Source: Girardinichthys multiradiatus
Lineage: Eukaryota > Chordata > Actinopteri > Cyprinodontiformes > Goodeidae
Length of the DNA: 64,000 nucleotides
Assembly (NCBI RefSeq): GCF_021462225.1
Contig: NC_061798.1
Coordinates: forward strand, 24,839,320-24,903,319
Reading direction: 5' to 3'
The notes beneath the pieces are model-generated. The model was not told the DNA's origin, did no database searches, and was given only the letters and a program-made list of their open reading frames with translations. Below, piece by piece: positions 53,963 to 64,000 of this stretch (within the stretch, counting starts at the first letter, position 1; each line of letters starts with the position of its first letter). The translations under genes were made by a program, and so were the position numbers.

Positions 53963-56900
53963 TTAATGGCCTCAAATAATGGACTTGTGTCTGTTCTGGT
54001 TCTGTTCGATCTCAGTGCTGCATTTGATACAGTCAACCATAATATTCTCTTAAAAAGGCTGGAATATGTTGGGATCAGGGGAACAGCGCTAGGCTGGTTT
54101 AAATCTTATCTGTCTGACAGATTCCAGTTTGTTCATGTAAATGATAAATCATCTTTAAACTCCAGGGTTAATTGTGGAGTACCACAGGGTTCAGTACTTG
54201 GGCCAATTCTCTTTACTACATATATGCTTCCAATAGGTCAAATTATCAGGCAGCATAGGATACATTTTCACTGTTACGCTGATGATACTCAGCTTTACTT
54301 ATCAGTAAATCCTGATGAACCCAACCCTTTTAGATAGACTACAAGCATGTCTTGAAGACATAAAAACTTGGATGACTTTACATTTTTTGCTTCTAAATTC
54401 AAACAAGACTGAAGTTGTCATCTTTGGACCAGAGTCTTTAAAGAAGAAACTGCTTAGTCAATCACTTAACCTGGATGGCATGAAATTGACCTCCGATAAT
54501 AAAGTAAAAAACCTTGGTGTTATTTTTGACCAGGACATGTCATTTAAATCCCTTATTAAACAGCTTTCTATGATTTCCTTCTTTCATCTCTGGAACATTG
54601 CCAAAATTAGAAATATCCTATCCAGGAGTGACACTGAAAAACTAGTCCATGTATTTGTTACTTCAAGGCTGGACTATTGTAATTCTTTACTATGAGGATG
54701 TCCACAAAATGCAGTCAAAAGCCTTCAGCTGATTCAGAATGCTGCAGCAAGAGTTCTGATGAAAATTAAAAAGAGAGATCATATTTCTCCTATTTTAGCT
54801 TCCCTTCATTGGCTCCCTGTTAAATCCAGAATAGAATTTAAAATTCTCCTCCTCACATATAAAGCCCTTAATGATCTAGCTCCACCATACATCAGAGATC
54901 TGATTGTTCCATATGTTCCTAACAGAGCACTTCGTTCTCAGACTGCAGGTTTACTGGTGGTTCCTAGAGTCTCTAGAAGTAGAATGGGAGGCAGATCCTT
55001 TAGTTATCAGGCTCCTCTCCTGTGGAACCAGCTCCCGGTTTTGGTCCGTGAGGCAGACACCCTGTCTACTTTTAAGGCTAGGCTTAAAACCTTCCTTTTT
55101 GATAATGTCAGGTTTGACATTTGTGTACTTAGTTTGTGGTTTTGTGTTTTACTTTTGTTTAGTTGTTTTCTAGTTTGTTTTGGCATCATGTTTATTAGTT
55201 TCTGTTCCTCCCTCTACCTTCTCCTAGTGTGTATTGTGTTCCTCTAACTCTTAGTTCCTTTTGTTGTTGCTTTCTTATTATTTTTTGTATTATTATTATT
55301 ATTATTATTCACCCATGGATTCTTATTTAGTATCTCTGTGTTTAGTTATGGTTTGGTATTTGTTCTTATTCCAGCTTTAGTTATTGTTTAAGTTTGGTTT
55401 GTTTTATTTTGTAATTTAGACTCTTCTTATGGGCTCTTTGTTTATTTCTTAGGTTATTATTTTTGTTTCTATGTTTCCCTCTAGTTTCTCTGTTTACTTT
55501 AGTTCATAGTTATTCTAGTTTGTGTTTTCTGTTTATTTAGTCCTTTCACTTTCGTCAGCCTTTGTATTTGTTTCACCTGTTCCTTCTGCTTTCCTGCCTC
55601 CTTGTCGCACCTGTTCTCAGTTCCCTTGATTACCTGCCTTTGTCTTTCCCCTGTATATTAGTTGGTTTGGTGTCTCTGTTCATTGCTGGTTCCATGTGTT
55701 CATCAATACCCCTTTCCCTACCATGACTATGCTTTGTTTATGCTTCGCTTGGAAACCTATGCTACGTTTTGCCATGATAACCTGCAGCGTTTTGTAAGAT
55801 TTTGGATTTTGACTCAGATTCATACCTGCAGTGTTTTGTTACGTTTTTGAACTTTTGAGAATAAACTAAGATGCGGCTGCCAAGCTCTTGTCTGTACTTT
55901 GGTCCGACCCAAAACCACACAGTGACAGATAAAGCTTATATTTAGAGTGGCTTAGGTTACCAGGCAGGGAGCATTCCTCCCTCCCTGTTGGTTGGAGTAA
56001 GGGGGAGTCAGGTTTAGCCTAAACCGGCTCAGTTATGGTTGAGGTGCAAACACACCCTCCATTTCTGCTACCTGTATGACCCCTTCTCTTTTCCAATGGT
56101 TATAATCAGTCTGACAGAGGGAGGTGTCCCAATCCTTGTGGTTTTTAGTATAACAATGACCATCAGTGGGACCCTTTGTGGGGTGCCTTGAGATGACGTT
56201 GTTGTAAATAAGCGCCATTTAACTAAATAATCTGAACTGAAATTATCTGTGTAGTTATGTTGCTATAGGCTTAGGCTGCTGGAGGACATAATGACCACTT
56301 TCACTCTCTTCGCTACATTCTCACACTACTCTCCAATTTTGCATTATTTGCTGTTATGTCAGCTTTTAACTTCGTTCTCTCTTTTCTCTTCCTAGAAGCT
56401 ACACCTGGCCTGACTCTGTGTCTACCTGTGACACCTTTCTGGAGAGGGGAATCGTCCGAGCTTCTGCTGGCAACAACTTAATGCTCACCCTCTACCGATG
56501 ATCCACATAGCCCTGTCTTTTAGTGTTTAACTCTTTCTCTCTCCTACACATGGCGACTGACTGAGCTTAACTGTAACTAACTCTATGTGCTCTCTTTCAG
56601 ACTCTAACCTTGAAAACTGGTTCAGAGTTTATCTGTTCTTTCTTTCTAGGTGAAACGACTAAAGGAGCTACATCCATTAACGTTTACTTTTCCTTCCCAT
56701 AGAACGTACTCCTGGATCAGTGCTTCTTTGTTCTCTTTGTGTCTCTGCTCTGTTCTCTCAAACCCCCAGTCGGTCGTGGCAGATGGCCGCTCACACTGAG
56801 CCTGGTTCTGCTGGAGGTTTCTTCCTGTTAAAAGGGAGTTTTTCCTCTCCACTGTCACTACATGCATGCTCAGTATGAGGGATTGCTGCAAAGTTAACGC

Positions 56901-57152
56901 CAGTGACTGTCCTCTGTCTCTACATGCTCAACCGGGAGGAGTGAATGCTGCAAGTCACTGACTGGATGCAATCTGCCTGGATTCCTAAAACAGAAACACT
57001 TTTTATCCAATTTGAATAAATAACTAACTCTGACTGCACTGTTCAATGGTTAGGATTAATTGGAATGTATGTACCTGGTTGTTGTGAAGTACCTTGAGAC
57101 GACATGTGTTGTGAATTGGCACTATATAAATAAAATTGAATTGAATTGAATT
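53963..57152 (+). mobile_element. L2-clade LINE, 5'-truncated, split by a solo LTR
   Basis: Plus-strand frames give the RT core VLVLFDLSAAFDTVNHNILL, the NCGVPQGSVLGPILFTTYML motif, HCYADDTQLYLS (YADD), KTWMTLHFLLLNSNKTEVVI, SRLDYCNSLL and HWLPVKSRIEFKILLLTYKA through RLKTFLFDN. The non-coding 3' region (55928-57152) carries ggccgctcacactgagcct and ends in TTGAA repeats. 5' truncation near 53963 is typical of target-primed reverse transcription. Stops and one frameshift (54330) show it is inactive. Confidence 0.8.
55106..55927 (+). mobile_element. Solo LTR, 822 bp, inserted in the L2 LINE
   Basis: Starts TGTCAGG and ends CAGTGACA (inverted TGTCA/TGACA), and is flanked by perfect GATAA duplications (55101-55105, 55928-55932). 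A TATA-like ctgtatattag is near 55650 and AATAAA at 55860-55865. Removing it rejoins cctttttgataa to aagcttat, restoring the LINE order. A (TTA)n tract lies near 55288-55309. Confidence 0.8.
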
Positions 57153-57164
57153 AAGGTCAGGCAT

Positions 57165-57335
57165 GGAAAATCGCCCACTCTTCCACTCCCTGAGTGTCAC
57201 AATGATGCGTTTAGGTACCAAAACATAGTACCGTTTGATTTGACGTGAATTGGTATTCGGAAGCACAGACGGAAAACACAGACGGTACTCTATTGGTACC
57301 TATAAAAGTACTGAATTCAGTACCTATCCCTACCC
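57165..57335. repeat. GGTACC-rich repeat, right part
   Basis: Right-hand counterpart of 53641-53960, with ggtaccaaaacatagtaccg and a short palindrome gtactgaattcagtac at 57308-57323. It is interrupted from its left half by the LINE. Confidence 0.4.
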
Positions 57336-57607
57336 GCTTCTTTCGTACAGGGTTGTGGGTGGCTATTTCCAGCGGTCTACATGGGGTAAGACAGGGTACA
57401 ACCTGGACAGGTCGTCAGTCCATTGCAGGGCAACGCAGATGCACACAGGACAAACAACCACAAACACACCCATTTATACCCCGTACATACCCACGCATGT
57501 ATGGGGAGAACATGCAAACTCGATGCAGAAAGACCCCAGGCTGGGAGACGAACACAGAACCTTCTTGCTGCAAGGCAACGGTGCAACTAACTGTGCCATC
57601 GGGCAGC
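57336..57607 (-). repeat. tRNA-derived SINE-like repeat (family A)
   Basis: Shows the same order of landmarks as 36446-36812: gtgggtggctatttccagcg, acctggacaggtcgtcagtc, gcagggcaacgcag, atgcagaaagaccccaggct and ccttcttgctgcaaggcaac, with head gccatcgggcag. It lacks about 90 internal bases. Confidence 0.65.
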
Positions 57608-57609
57608 CT

Positions 57610-59034
57610 CCAGTACCAACCATGCCGAGTCGTGCTGAAAATGAGAGGTCAGAAGAATGTTGATCACTGATTAGGTAGTGGCTGGCGTAACTATTCACAG
57701 AATATTATAATAACTAACTAATTTCTTTAACTGTTAAGTTGTATGCTGGACTTGTGTATATGACTACTATAAGAAACTAGCATTAGGTAACATTAGCTTA
57801 TCCTCACATATCCTTAAACCTGTACCGCTCCATTGCTTCCTTCTCCCTCCTGTATGTGTCAAAAATGCTTCATCTTGGCACCCGCAGCCTAATCTGGCTA
57901 TTTTCTCACTCTGAATTTGACAAAAGCTATAGCCCAAGCAGCAGGTCCTATATTGTTGTTCTTTATGTCACATACAAATCACATCAGGTTACATTTTTAA
58001 CTTTGGGGCCACCTTGCTCAGTTGTAATTGAGAACAAACCAGAATAGGACTGACTTGAAAATCCATAAGCACTGGTGACGTGTTGCAGCATGAACAGAGT
58101 GAGCTGTAATAAACACAGCAGAACTAATAGTGGCTACCATTTTAGAATCAGCTGAGCTTTAGCATTAGGGATAAAGGAGACAATTTAGCACATTTAGAAG
58201 GATTATGTGGACATATTTTATGCAGATGAAGACTAAACAGTTAAAATGGAATACGCTCAGTTTGCAGGAGTAAAGTGACTCCTTACCAGTCATAAACATA
58301 CCAGCAGGCTCAGTAGCCTGTTAACACTCAAGCAGCTAAGCACCACAAACAAGAGCAAAAAAGAACGAAATAAACAATATTGAACTTTTTTTATCCTAAA
58401 TCAATTATCTCTGCCTCAGAAATCTTATGCGAACCATTCTAAAGATAGGTCCAGTGAGTTGTGTGGCAGAGACTCTCGGCTGGAGTGCGCATCTGCTCAG
58501 ACTGGATCACCCGAGCACCATGTGGAGCTCTGTTTTCAATGCAGTCTTTTTCAGGCAGTGGGGAAAAACTGCTTTGTCAACGTAGTTAGGGACACAGTCT
58601 CTTCTTGGGGAATCTTTGGTTCAGATTCTTTTCTGCAGACGCTCAGACAGAAAGGTTAAGGCAGCTAGTCTTATTTTTGGTAGAGATATGGTCACCGGAT
58701 ACAAACAGCAGACCATACTTTACTTTTGATCCAATGTTTAATATGTTTAATTGTGATACAATTGTAAACAGCTACATCAGTCAGCCATAACTCAATTAAC
58801 ATACTTTTGTTTTCATAGACAAACCACATCTACCGATATTATGTGATGTCTGCATGAAACCTTGTGGATTATTAGAATGGACTAGAAACTAACAGAATAG
58901 AATCCCCGAAGCTCTTAGGATTATTATATATTATAGTGCCTTTTAAAAGGTTTTCATACCCACTGAAAGTTTACATGCTTTATTATTTGTTTTTATTTTG
59001 AGAGTTAAATGGTGGACAGTTATTATTATATAGA
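57610..59034. other. Intergenic sequence, nothing recognised
   Basis: No defensible gene. A Tc1-end-like piece (tatagtgccttttaaaaggttttcataccc) occurs at about 58933-58965 but has no partner. Confidence 0.45.
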
Positions 59035-59039
59035 ACCAT

Positions 59040-60424
59040 TGTTACAACCCCACTTGGTCTAGGGGTAGGGGGAAGTAAACATTTGAACCAAGTGTTATTG
59101 GTTTTGTGAAAGAAAGAGTATTTTATTGCTTTTAAGTTCAGGTTCTCTTAGTTTTAACAAAATACAAACAAAAGGAGGGTACTTAGGAAGTACAAGCCAT
59201 TTAAAATAAATGGGAGTAAAATCCAAGATACATAATAACCATGAATTTAACAAAATATACAACAACCAGTAGTTTAACACAAAATAATCCCTCAAAAGGA
59301 GGGACAAGCTAACTCAACCGTTTCTTAAAGCAAATGGTCCCAGCTAACAACAAGCAAACAAACAATCCCAGATAAAGCTTAACAAGCTTCAAACAAACTC
59401 CTCAGAGTCAAGTTGGAAAAGTATTCCGAACAAAGCAAACAAGCTGACCAGCAAACAGGTAAGCACACAATCCAAGCAAGTTAATGTTTCAAGACACCCA
59501 GGTCAAAAAGTGACGAGCTGTTCACTCTAAATCACGGCTGCCCTTAGTGGCAGGTGCAGAGAGTTTATATAGAGCGATCTCTTCAATGATTGGTGACGAA
59601 TTTGGAAGAACCAGGAAATGAATAGTCCAACATGAACTCCCGGAGACGTCCAGCAGGAGGAATGCAGAACGCGCAGGGAGATCCGAGTCCGTCAGGAACA
59701 GCGAAGAAGAGTGTATCAAGCGAAGAAGAGAGTGGCCCTGTCCCAATACCCACACTACACCCTACGCCCCTCTATGAAGTGTTTACTTTGTACAAGTGCA
59801 TGTAAGGGTTGAAGTGCGCAGGTTACAAGCGTGCACAATTGGAGAATTGGGACAGTACGGGTTACGTCATCGACTTGCACCTCTGCACCGCAACTGCAAC
59901 ATCAAAAATAAAAAATATATATTTGTCGGCTTGCTGTCTAAAGTTTACGCAGTTCTTATTATTCTGATTTGATGGCTGGTTACGTTGACGGTTGTGATTG
60001 GTTTTTGCTCAGAATGTCATCTGCAGCAGTGAATTGTGGGTAATATACTTTGGCGAAGTCCGCTTCGATGCGGGCTTCGCCGAAGGGCGGATGTGGGGCA
60101 CAAAGGGGGCGAGGCTAAGGACCACTCTGGAGAATTGGGACACACTACGCACTCGAACCCATCAACGGGAACGCGCAATTCAGGGACACAAGGGTGGAAG
60201 TGCGGGTATTGGGACAGGGCCCATATCCAACGAAGAAGATATTAACTAGGGGAGGTGCAGTAGGAGGGAAGAAGAAGAAATCGAATCCCATCAGAAACAG
60301 CGCTACCAACAGTACGGAGGAAAACGGCGCTTTGCAGCGACATCGGCCGGCCAGGCTGCCGATGAGTGTACAAAACAAAACAAACACATACACACGTACA
60401 TACATACGGCCACCAGCCGTAACA
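59040..60424 (-). mobile_element. Probable solo LTR hosting a MITE
   Basis: Plus-strand ends TGTTACAACC and CCGTAACA (six-base inverted TGTTAC/GTAACA) with flanks ACCAT and ACCAC, four of five matching. On the minus strand ctatataaac (59564-59573) and AATAAA (59122-59127) give the expected promoter-to-polyA order. Subtracting the MITE at 59732-60223 leaves about 890 bp. No retroelement interior adjoins. Confidence 0.5.
59732..60223. mobile_element. Non-autonomous DNA transposon (MITE)
   Basis: Ends tggccctgtcccaataccc and gggtattgggacagggccca are inverted repeats of about 19 bp, with inner inverted copies of ggagaattgggaca (59840 and 60130). It also contains a small palindrome gaagtccgcttcgatgcggg. 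No transposase. The CCCTGTCCCAAT-type ends are common in fish, but I cannot fix the superfamily or the target duplication. Confidence 0.65.
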
Positions 60425-60574
60425 ACCACCTTTAACTGCAATAAGTGCAGCACGTCTGTTGGGGTAATATGAAAAACTCAATCATGTTTTCAGTTTTGGA
60501 GGCTTACATTTTTGCAAAAATAATACTAGTTCATTCAGAGTGCACGGGGAAAATCTGGAAACTGCCTTCCATCA

Positions 60575-60655
60575 TTTGTACCTGTTTATATGTGTGGGGT
60601 CGTCAGGGAGCTGGTGACAGTTCATCAGAGGGCAACACAGACCCACACTGAGCCA
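60575..60655. repeat. Fragment of SINE-like family A
   Basis: ggggtcgtcagggagctggtgacagttcatcagagggcaacacag recalls the body of the 36446-36812 unit in the opposite orientation of its head. Short and diverged. Confidence 0.35.
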
Positions 60656-60789
60656 GTCTAGCACACAAATATGCTTTGATCCTAACCATTCTAATGTAGC
60701 TCTGGCCATGTGTTTAATATCCACACAATGTTGGTCCCCCATAAGGGATTGATCCACACAATGGTCCATACATGCACGGGCAAATACAA

Positions 60790-61040
60790 ATTGACTGTGG
60801 CCTCATATTCGTAGTCGTCTCGCAGGAGCTTGTGGGTTCGATTCCAGCTTCTTCCTCCTGCCATATGTCGATGTGCCCCCGGGGCAAGGCACTTAACCTC
60901 AAGTTGCCTACTGATCTGCGTATCGGTGTATGAATGTGTGAGCGTTAGTGAGCGCGATTGGAGGAATGTGGCTCTAATGTAAAGCGCTTTGAGTGGTGTG
61001 TATGACTGGAAGGCGCTATAGAAGTTCAGTCCATTTACAT
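60790..61040 (+). repeat. tRNA-derived SINE-like repeat (family B)
   Basis: Head ctgtggcctcatattcgtag with gtgggttcgattcc (B-box-like), then gccccggggcaaggcactta, cgctttgagtggtgtgtatg and a tail cagtccatttac. Inverted relative to the copy at 31310-31511 and better preserved in the centre. Confidence 0.65.
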
Positions 61041-61168
61041 ATACACACTCGTTTACACTCACAGACCCATAAAAATGTAAAAAGGTTGAAGGTCTTCCAA
61101 ACAGTTTCTAATTTTATTAATGCCATCTGTTAACTCAGATGACAGATACAAACCTAATTTAATAAGTG

Positions 61169-61741
61169 TTGGGACCCCAGCCATGGGTTACAACATTAAA
61201 GTAAGAACTTTTCTGGAACTTTCAAAATAAATCGCATTAACCTACTTCCAGCACAGCCAGGAACAGGAGTAACAACGGACTTCCCGTGAGGTCACTGTTT
61301 AAAAAAAACCCCACTTTGCAACAAACAGACCTCTTCCATGCAGGTCCCCAGCGGAGCTGGAAGGAGAGACACAGCGCGCTAATGTCGCTTTGCTGGCAAA
61401 CAGACGTAATTCTTCAAACTGCATCCAAGAGTGTCATACAATCACTTGATCATATGCACTAAGTTAAGTAGGAATGAATTGCTGTTTGTGTATCCGGTAT
61501 TCATTCATGAACGGGGTAATTAAGGTACAAGTGTGGCCTGACCTTTCTTTCTGAGGTCTACAGAAGCAAACTGTGTTCCAGAGAGTTCCCAGCAGAGACC
61601 CTGTCTCTACCACGCCGAGTGGAGCAGTTTTTCCCGGTCTTAAGGAAGGACAACGGGACTGCATCGCAGCAGTAATGTGCAGTTCAGCTGGCTGACAGCA
61701 CGAGCCGCCCCCACCCCACAGCTACGGAGGTTAGCTGCAAG
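61169..61741 (+). repeat. Interspersed repeat, copy 2 (first copy at 61-652)
   Basis: Colinear with 61-652 in the same orientation: gggaccccagccatgggtta, ttcccgtgaggtcactgttt, cagacctcttccatgcagg, tccccagcggagctggaagg. It ends at gaggttagctgcaag, after which the copies diverge. Class unknown; might be LTR-derived. Confidence 0.65.
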
Positions 61742-61756
61742 GACTGGGACAGCAGG

Positions 61757-62287
61757 GCCAAGCTTAATTCGTGGCTGTGGCCGGCAGAAGCATGCCGCTG
61801 CCTGCCAGAAGACAGCTTGCCGGAAGGAGCCAGGGAATTCTGCGAGGATGCCAGAAGGTGCCAGACCGGCCGTAAAAGCCTGCCACGGTGGTTGCCGCTG
61901 TTTTTGTGGAAGCTGTTTGTGCAATAATCTTTGTCATCCTTTCAGCACGTCATACACACACATAGTGCTATTTATTTCCCATCTCAAGTAAATACAGTCA
62001 CCTTATGTTATGGGTCTAACGCTGTTTATGAAATAAAAACCAATAAAGACATAATTTAAAAGTAACTGGCTATAACAATACTGACATCCTAATACTGATA
62101 ATCAGCATTGGTTTCCACAAAAACAGCTGCAACCGCCGTGGCAGGCTTTTACGGCCGGTCTGGCACCAGGGGAGCCAGGGGCTTCCTCGCGGAATCCCCT
62201 GGCTCCCTCTGGCATGCTGCGGCACTGGTGGCAGCATCTCCGGCATGCTGTCTTCTGCCTGCCACTGTCACGAATTGAGCTCAGCCA
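61757..62287. repeat. Long imperfect inverted repeat, 165-180 bp arms
   Basis: Left arm 61757-61920 and right arm 62108-62287 are reverse complements, sharing gaccggccgtaaaagcctgc, cacggtggttgc/cacggcggttgc and agctgtttttgtggaa, with arm-specific indels. The spacer of about 190 bp is AT-rich and unrelated. GC-rich arms and the layout suggest a foldback transposon or two inverted insertions. Confidence 0.7.
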
Positions 62288-62449
62288 TGTTGTCCCAGCG
62301 CCACCCAACAGATAAAACTCCGCCCCCTTATTGAATATAGGAACATGAAATAAAAAGAGCTTAAAATGAAATACGGGGTTAAAAAGTAAAAGTCACTGAA
62401 ATACGTAAAGTAGCTTTACAAAATAAAAGTGTCACACAATAAAACTGCA

Positions 62450-62530
62450 TTATGAAATAAATAAATCTTTAAGTAAATTAAATAAATCTTTAAGTGAATT
62501 AAAGAAATCTTAAAATGAATTAAATAAAGT
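62450..62530. repeat. Degenerate 21-bp tandem repeat
   Basis: Four units of aataaatctttaagtaaatta with substitutions, in an AT-rich block (62340-62660). No coding content. Confidence 0.6.
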
Positions 62531-62859
62531 AAGATGAAAATTTATTTTAACATAATTATTTAGTTTTATTCCATGGGGATATTTATTTATTTCATGAAAT
62601 ATTTATTAATAATGTATCAATAGCAGTATTTATTTATTTATTTAATTTTGAATGAAATGGCTCTCCATAAATATGAGCAAGAAAATTCCATGATGTAACA
62701 TTTAAAAGGATCTGTTTGCAGAAATACAATATAACACCGATCACTATATTCGCATTTCTTTAAAAGTTGAATTCTTAACCAAACAATAAGTCTAGAGTGG
62801 TCATTTTACCTTGCCTTGTTAACAGTGGGTTTCTTTGCACTTTTGGAAGTCGAGGGCAG

Positions 62860-62960
62860 ATGGGCCATCCATCCATCCATCCATCCATCCATTATCTGAA
62901 CCCGCTTGTCTTTATCCATCCATTATCTGAACCCGCTTGTCTTTGCAGGGCTGTGGAGAA
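62860..62960 (-). repeat. (CATC)n with duplicated LINE-tail-like sequence
   Basis: Six catc units are followed by atccattatctgaacccgc, which is then repeated in full once more. On the minus strand this reads as a GATG-tailed 3' end typical of several fish retroposons. Only the tail is present. Confidence 0.5.
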
Positions 62961-63109
62961 AGATTTGCCCCCTCTAATGACAACATCCGGTTAATGACGA
63001 CATACAGTTACGCCACCGGAGGTCCCACCCCCGGATGTCCCGCTCCTACCTGTCAAACGTTTCACACCTCGTATTATTGAAGAGTGTACATTTAGTCTCT
63101 GACAGACTA

Positions 63110-63250
63110 TGTCTTTTTGCTGGCCCGTGAACGCCTTGGGCTCCCCCCGGAGAAGCTGGAGGAGATTTCTGGGGAGAGGGACGTCTGGGTGTCTCTACTG
63201 AGTCTGCTGCCCCCTCGACCCGGATGAAGCGGAAGACGACGAGTACGAGT
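63110..63250 (+). mobile_element. Possible LINE 3'-end fragment
   Basis: A short plus-strand frame reads ERLGLPPEKLEEISGERDVW, then LLPPRPG and a stop, followed by tgaagcggaagacgacgag. Phrases of this kind end many fish mobile-element copies. No upstream RT sequence is present, so assignment is tentative. Confidence 0.3.
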
Positions 63251-64000
63251 ACAGGTGATGTTTTAGTGTGAAATGATGCGCTTGATTATTAGTCAGTGAT
63301 GTTCATAAATCATGGGCTATTAATGGCTTATAACAATCTTTTCATGTTAGCTGTGCTTCACAATAATAACCAAACCGATGTTTCTCTAAATACAATGTGT
63401 TTTATTCAGTCAGTCAGTCATTTTCTTCCGCTTATTCATTATGTTGCAATTTACACCTTAAATTTCATCATAGATTTTATTTAGAATTGAGAAAAAAAGG
63501 TTTTAAATGTTGATTTAGAAATGACTTCCCAACATTATTAAAAATTGAGGAGAAGAATTTAAAAATGAAGGAGTGGACAATATGAAGACATGGATAAACA
63601 AATAACAACTTAGTCATCACAAAGTAAAAAAAAAAACAACCTTTGTTTCATTCATTCAGAAATTCAACATTAACTGGTTTTAATCTCTATTATTTATCTA
63701 TATATCTATTATCTTAGAGCATGAATGCCTATTTATTTTTCTGATGAGGTAAATATTACATTCAGTTAACTTCCAAAAGCAGCCATTTGAAATATTTTTG
63801 GATGGTAAATTAATTGTTAAATGATTAAAAGACAACTGTTACATATTTAGCGATTGAAAGATAATTATGAAACGTTCATGTGGTAATTTAGGTCTAAGGA
63901 CAAACAGTGTTCCTTCTGATTTATATGGTAAATGCACATCCTGCATCTTTGAACCCGACGTAACATGTGAGTGCGGATTTAGATTGATTGATGGTTCCCC
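63251..64000. other. AT-rich sequence to the window end
   Basis: No gene seen. A stub of a family A repeat (cagtcagtcagtcattttct) is at 63409-63430 and an A run at 63627-63638. Confidence 0.5.

Noticed and set aside
61167..62785. A single LTR from TGTTGGG to CCAAACA with ATAAG on both sides
   Set aside because: The 5-bp match can arise by chance over this distance. The ends are not inverted, and the interval includes a separate foldback structure. The sibling copy at 61-652 lacks the same right end.
1..64000. An intact retroviral or retrotransposon coding region
   Set aside because: LTR-like units were found, but no gag, protease, integrase or envelope frame. The RT motifs present belong to non-LTR LINEs.

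Overview
The window is vertebrate genomic DNA, almost certainly from a ray-finned (teleost) fish. It has one split gene with GT-AG introns and AT-rich spacers. The rest is dominated by repeats typical of fish: Tc1/mariner relics, hAT-like MITEs, L2-clade LINEs, tRNA-derived SINE-like units and solo LTRs. There is no operon, no bacterial-type gene and no CRISPR array.

The only convincing protein-coding gene is a delta-2 protocadherin, pcdh10, on the minus strand. Coding sequence runs from 43657 down to 18528 in five exons. A large exon 1 (41111-43657) encodes the signal peptide, six cadherin repeats, the membrane segment and the proximal tail. Three small exons (39653-39711, 37661-37767, 21957-22334) encode the rest of the tail. 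A 20-nt last coding exon (18528-18547) supplies the terminal residues RKRIC. Phases and splice sites agree throughout and give about 1036 residues. Two read-through forms are visible. Failure to splice exon 1 adds six residues, and failure to splice exon 4 adds a different 21-residue tail ending at 21892. Introns are about 1.4, 1.9, 15.3 and 3.4 kb. The 15-kb intron 3 holds an antisense L2 fragment, a three-level nest of DNA transposons, SINE-like units and several low-repeat stretches that may be regulatory.

Downstream of the gene (1-16.9 kb) and upstream of it (44.1-64 kb) I see no other host gene. The downstream flank contains one copy of a 0.6-kb repeat whose second copy lies at 61.2-61.7 kb. 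It also has an L2 fragment, an element with 16-bp terminal inverted repeats, Tc1 relics, a solo LTR carrying a nearly complete Tc1/mariner element of DD36E spacing, and a second solo LTR with a perfect 5-bp target duplication. The upstream flank contains Tc1 relics (one interrupted by an LTR), a proline-rich degenerate reading frame with a 39-bp coding minisatellite and a 17-bp hairpin, a DD34E Tc1-like element with a mutated catalytic residue, an L2 element split by a solo LTR, an LTR hosting a MITE, and a 165-180 bp inverted repeat.

No previously undescribed system is obvious. The most useful observations are the alternative pcdh10 C-termini, the tiny terminal exon, and the set of nested insertions that can be put in time order. 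Functional statements rest on family knowledge. No alignment or database search was run.
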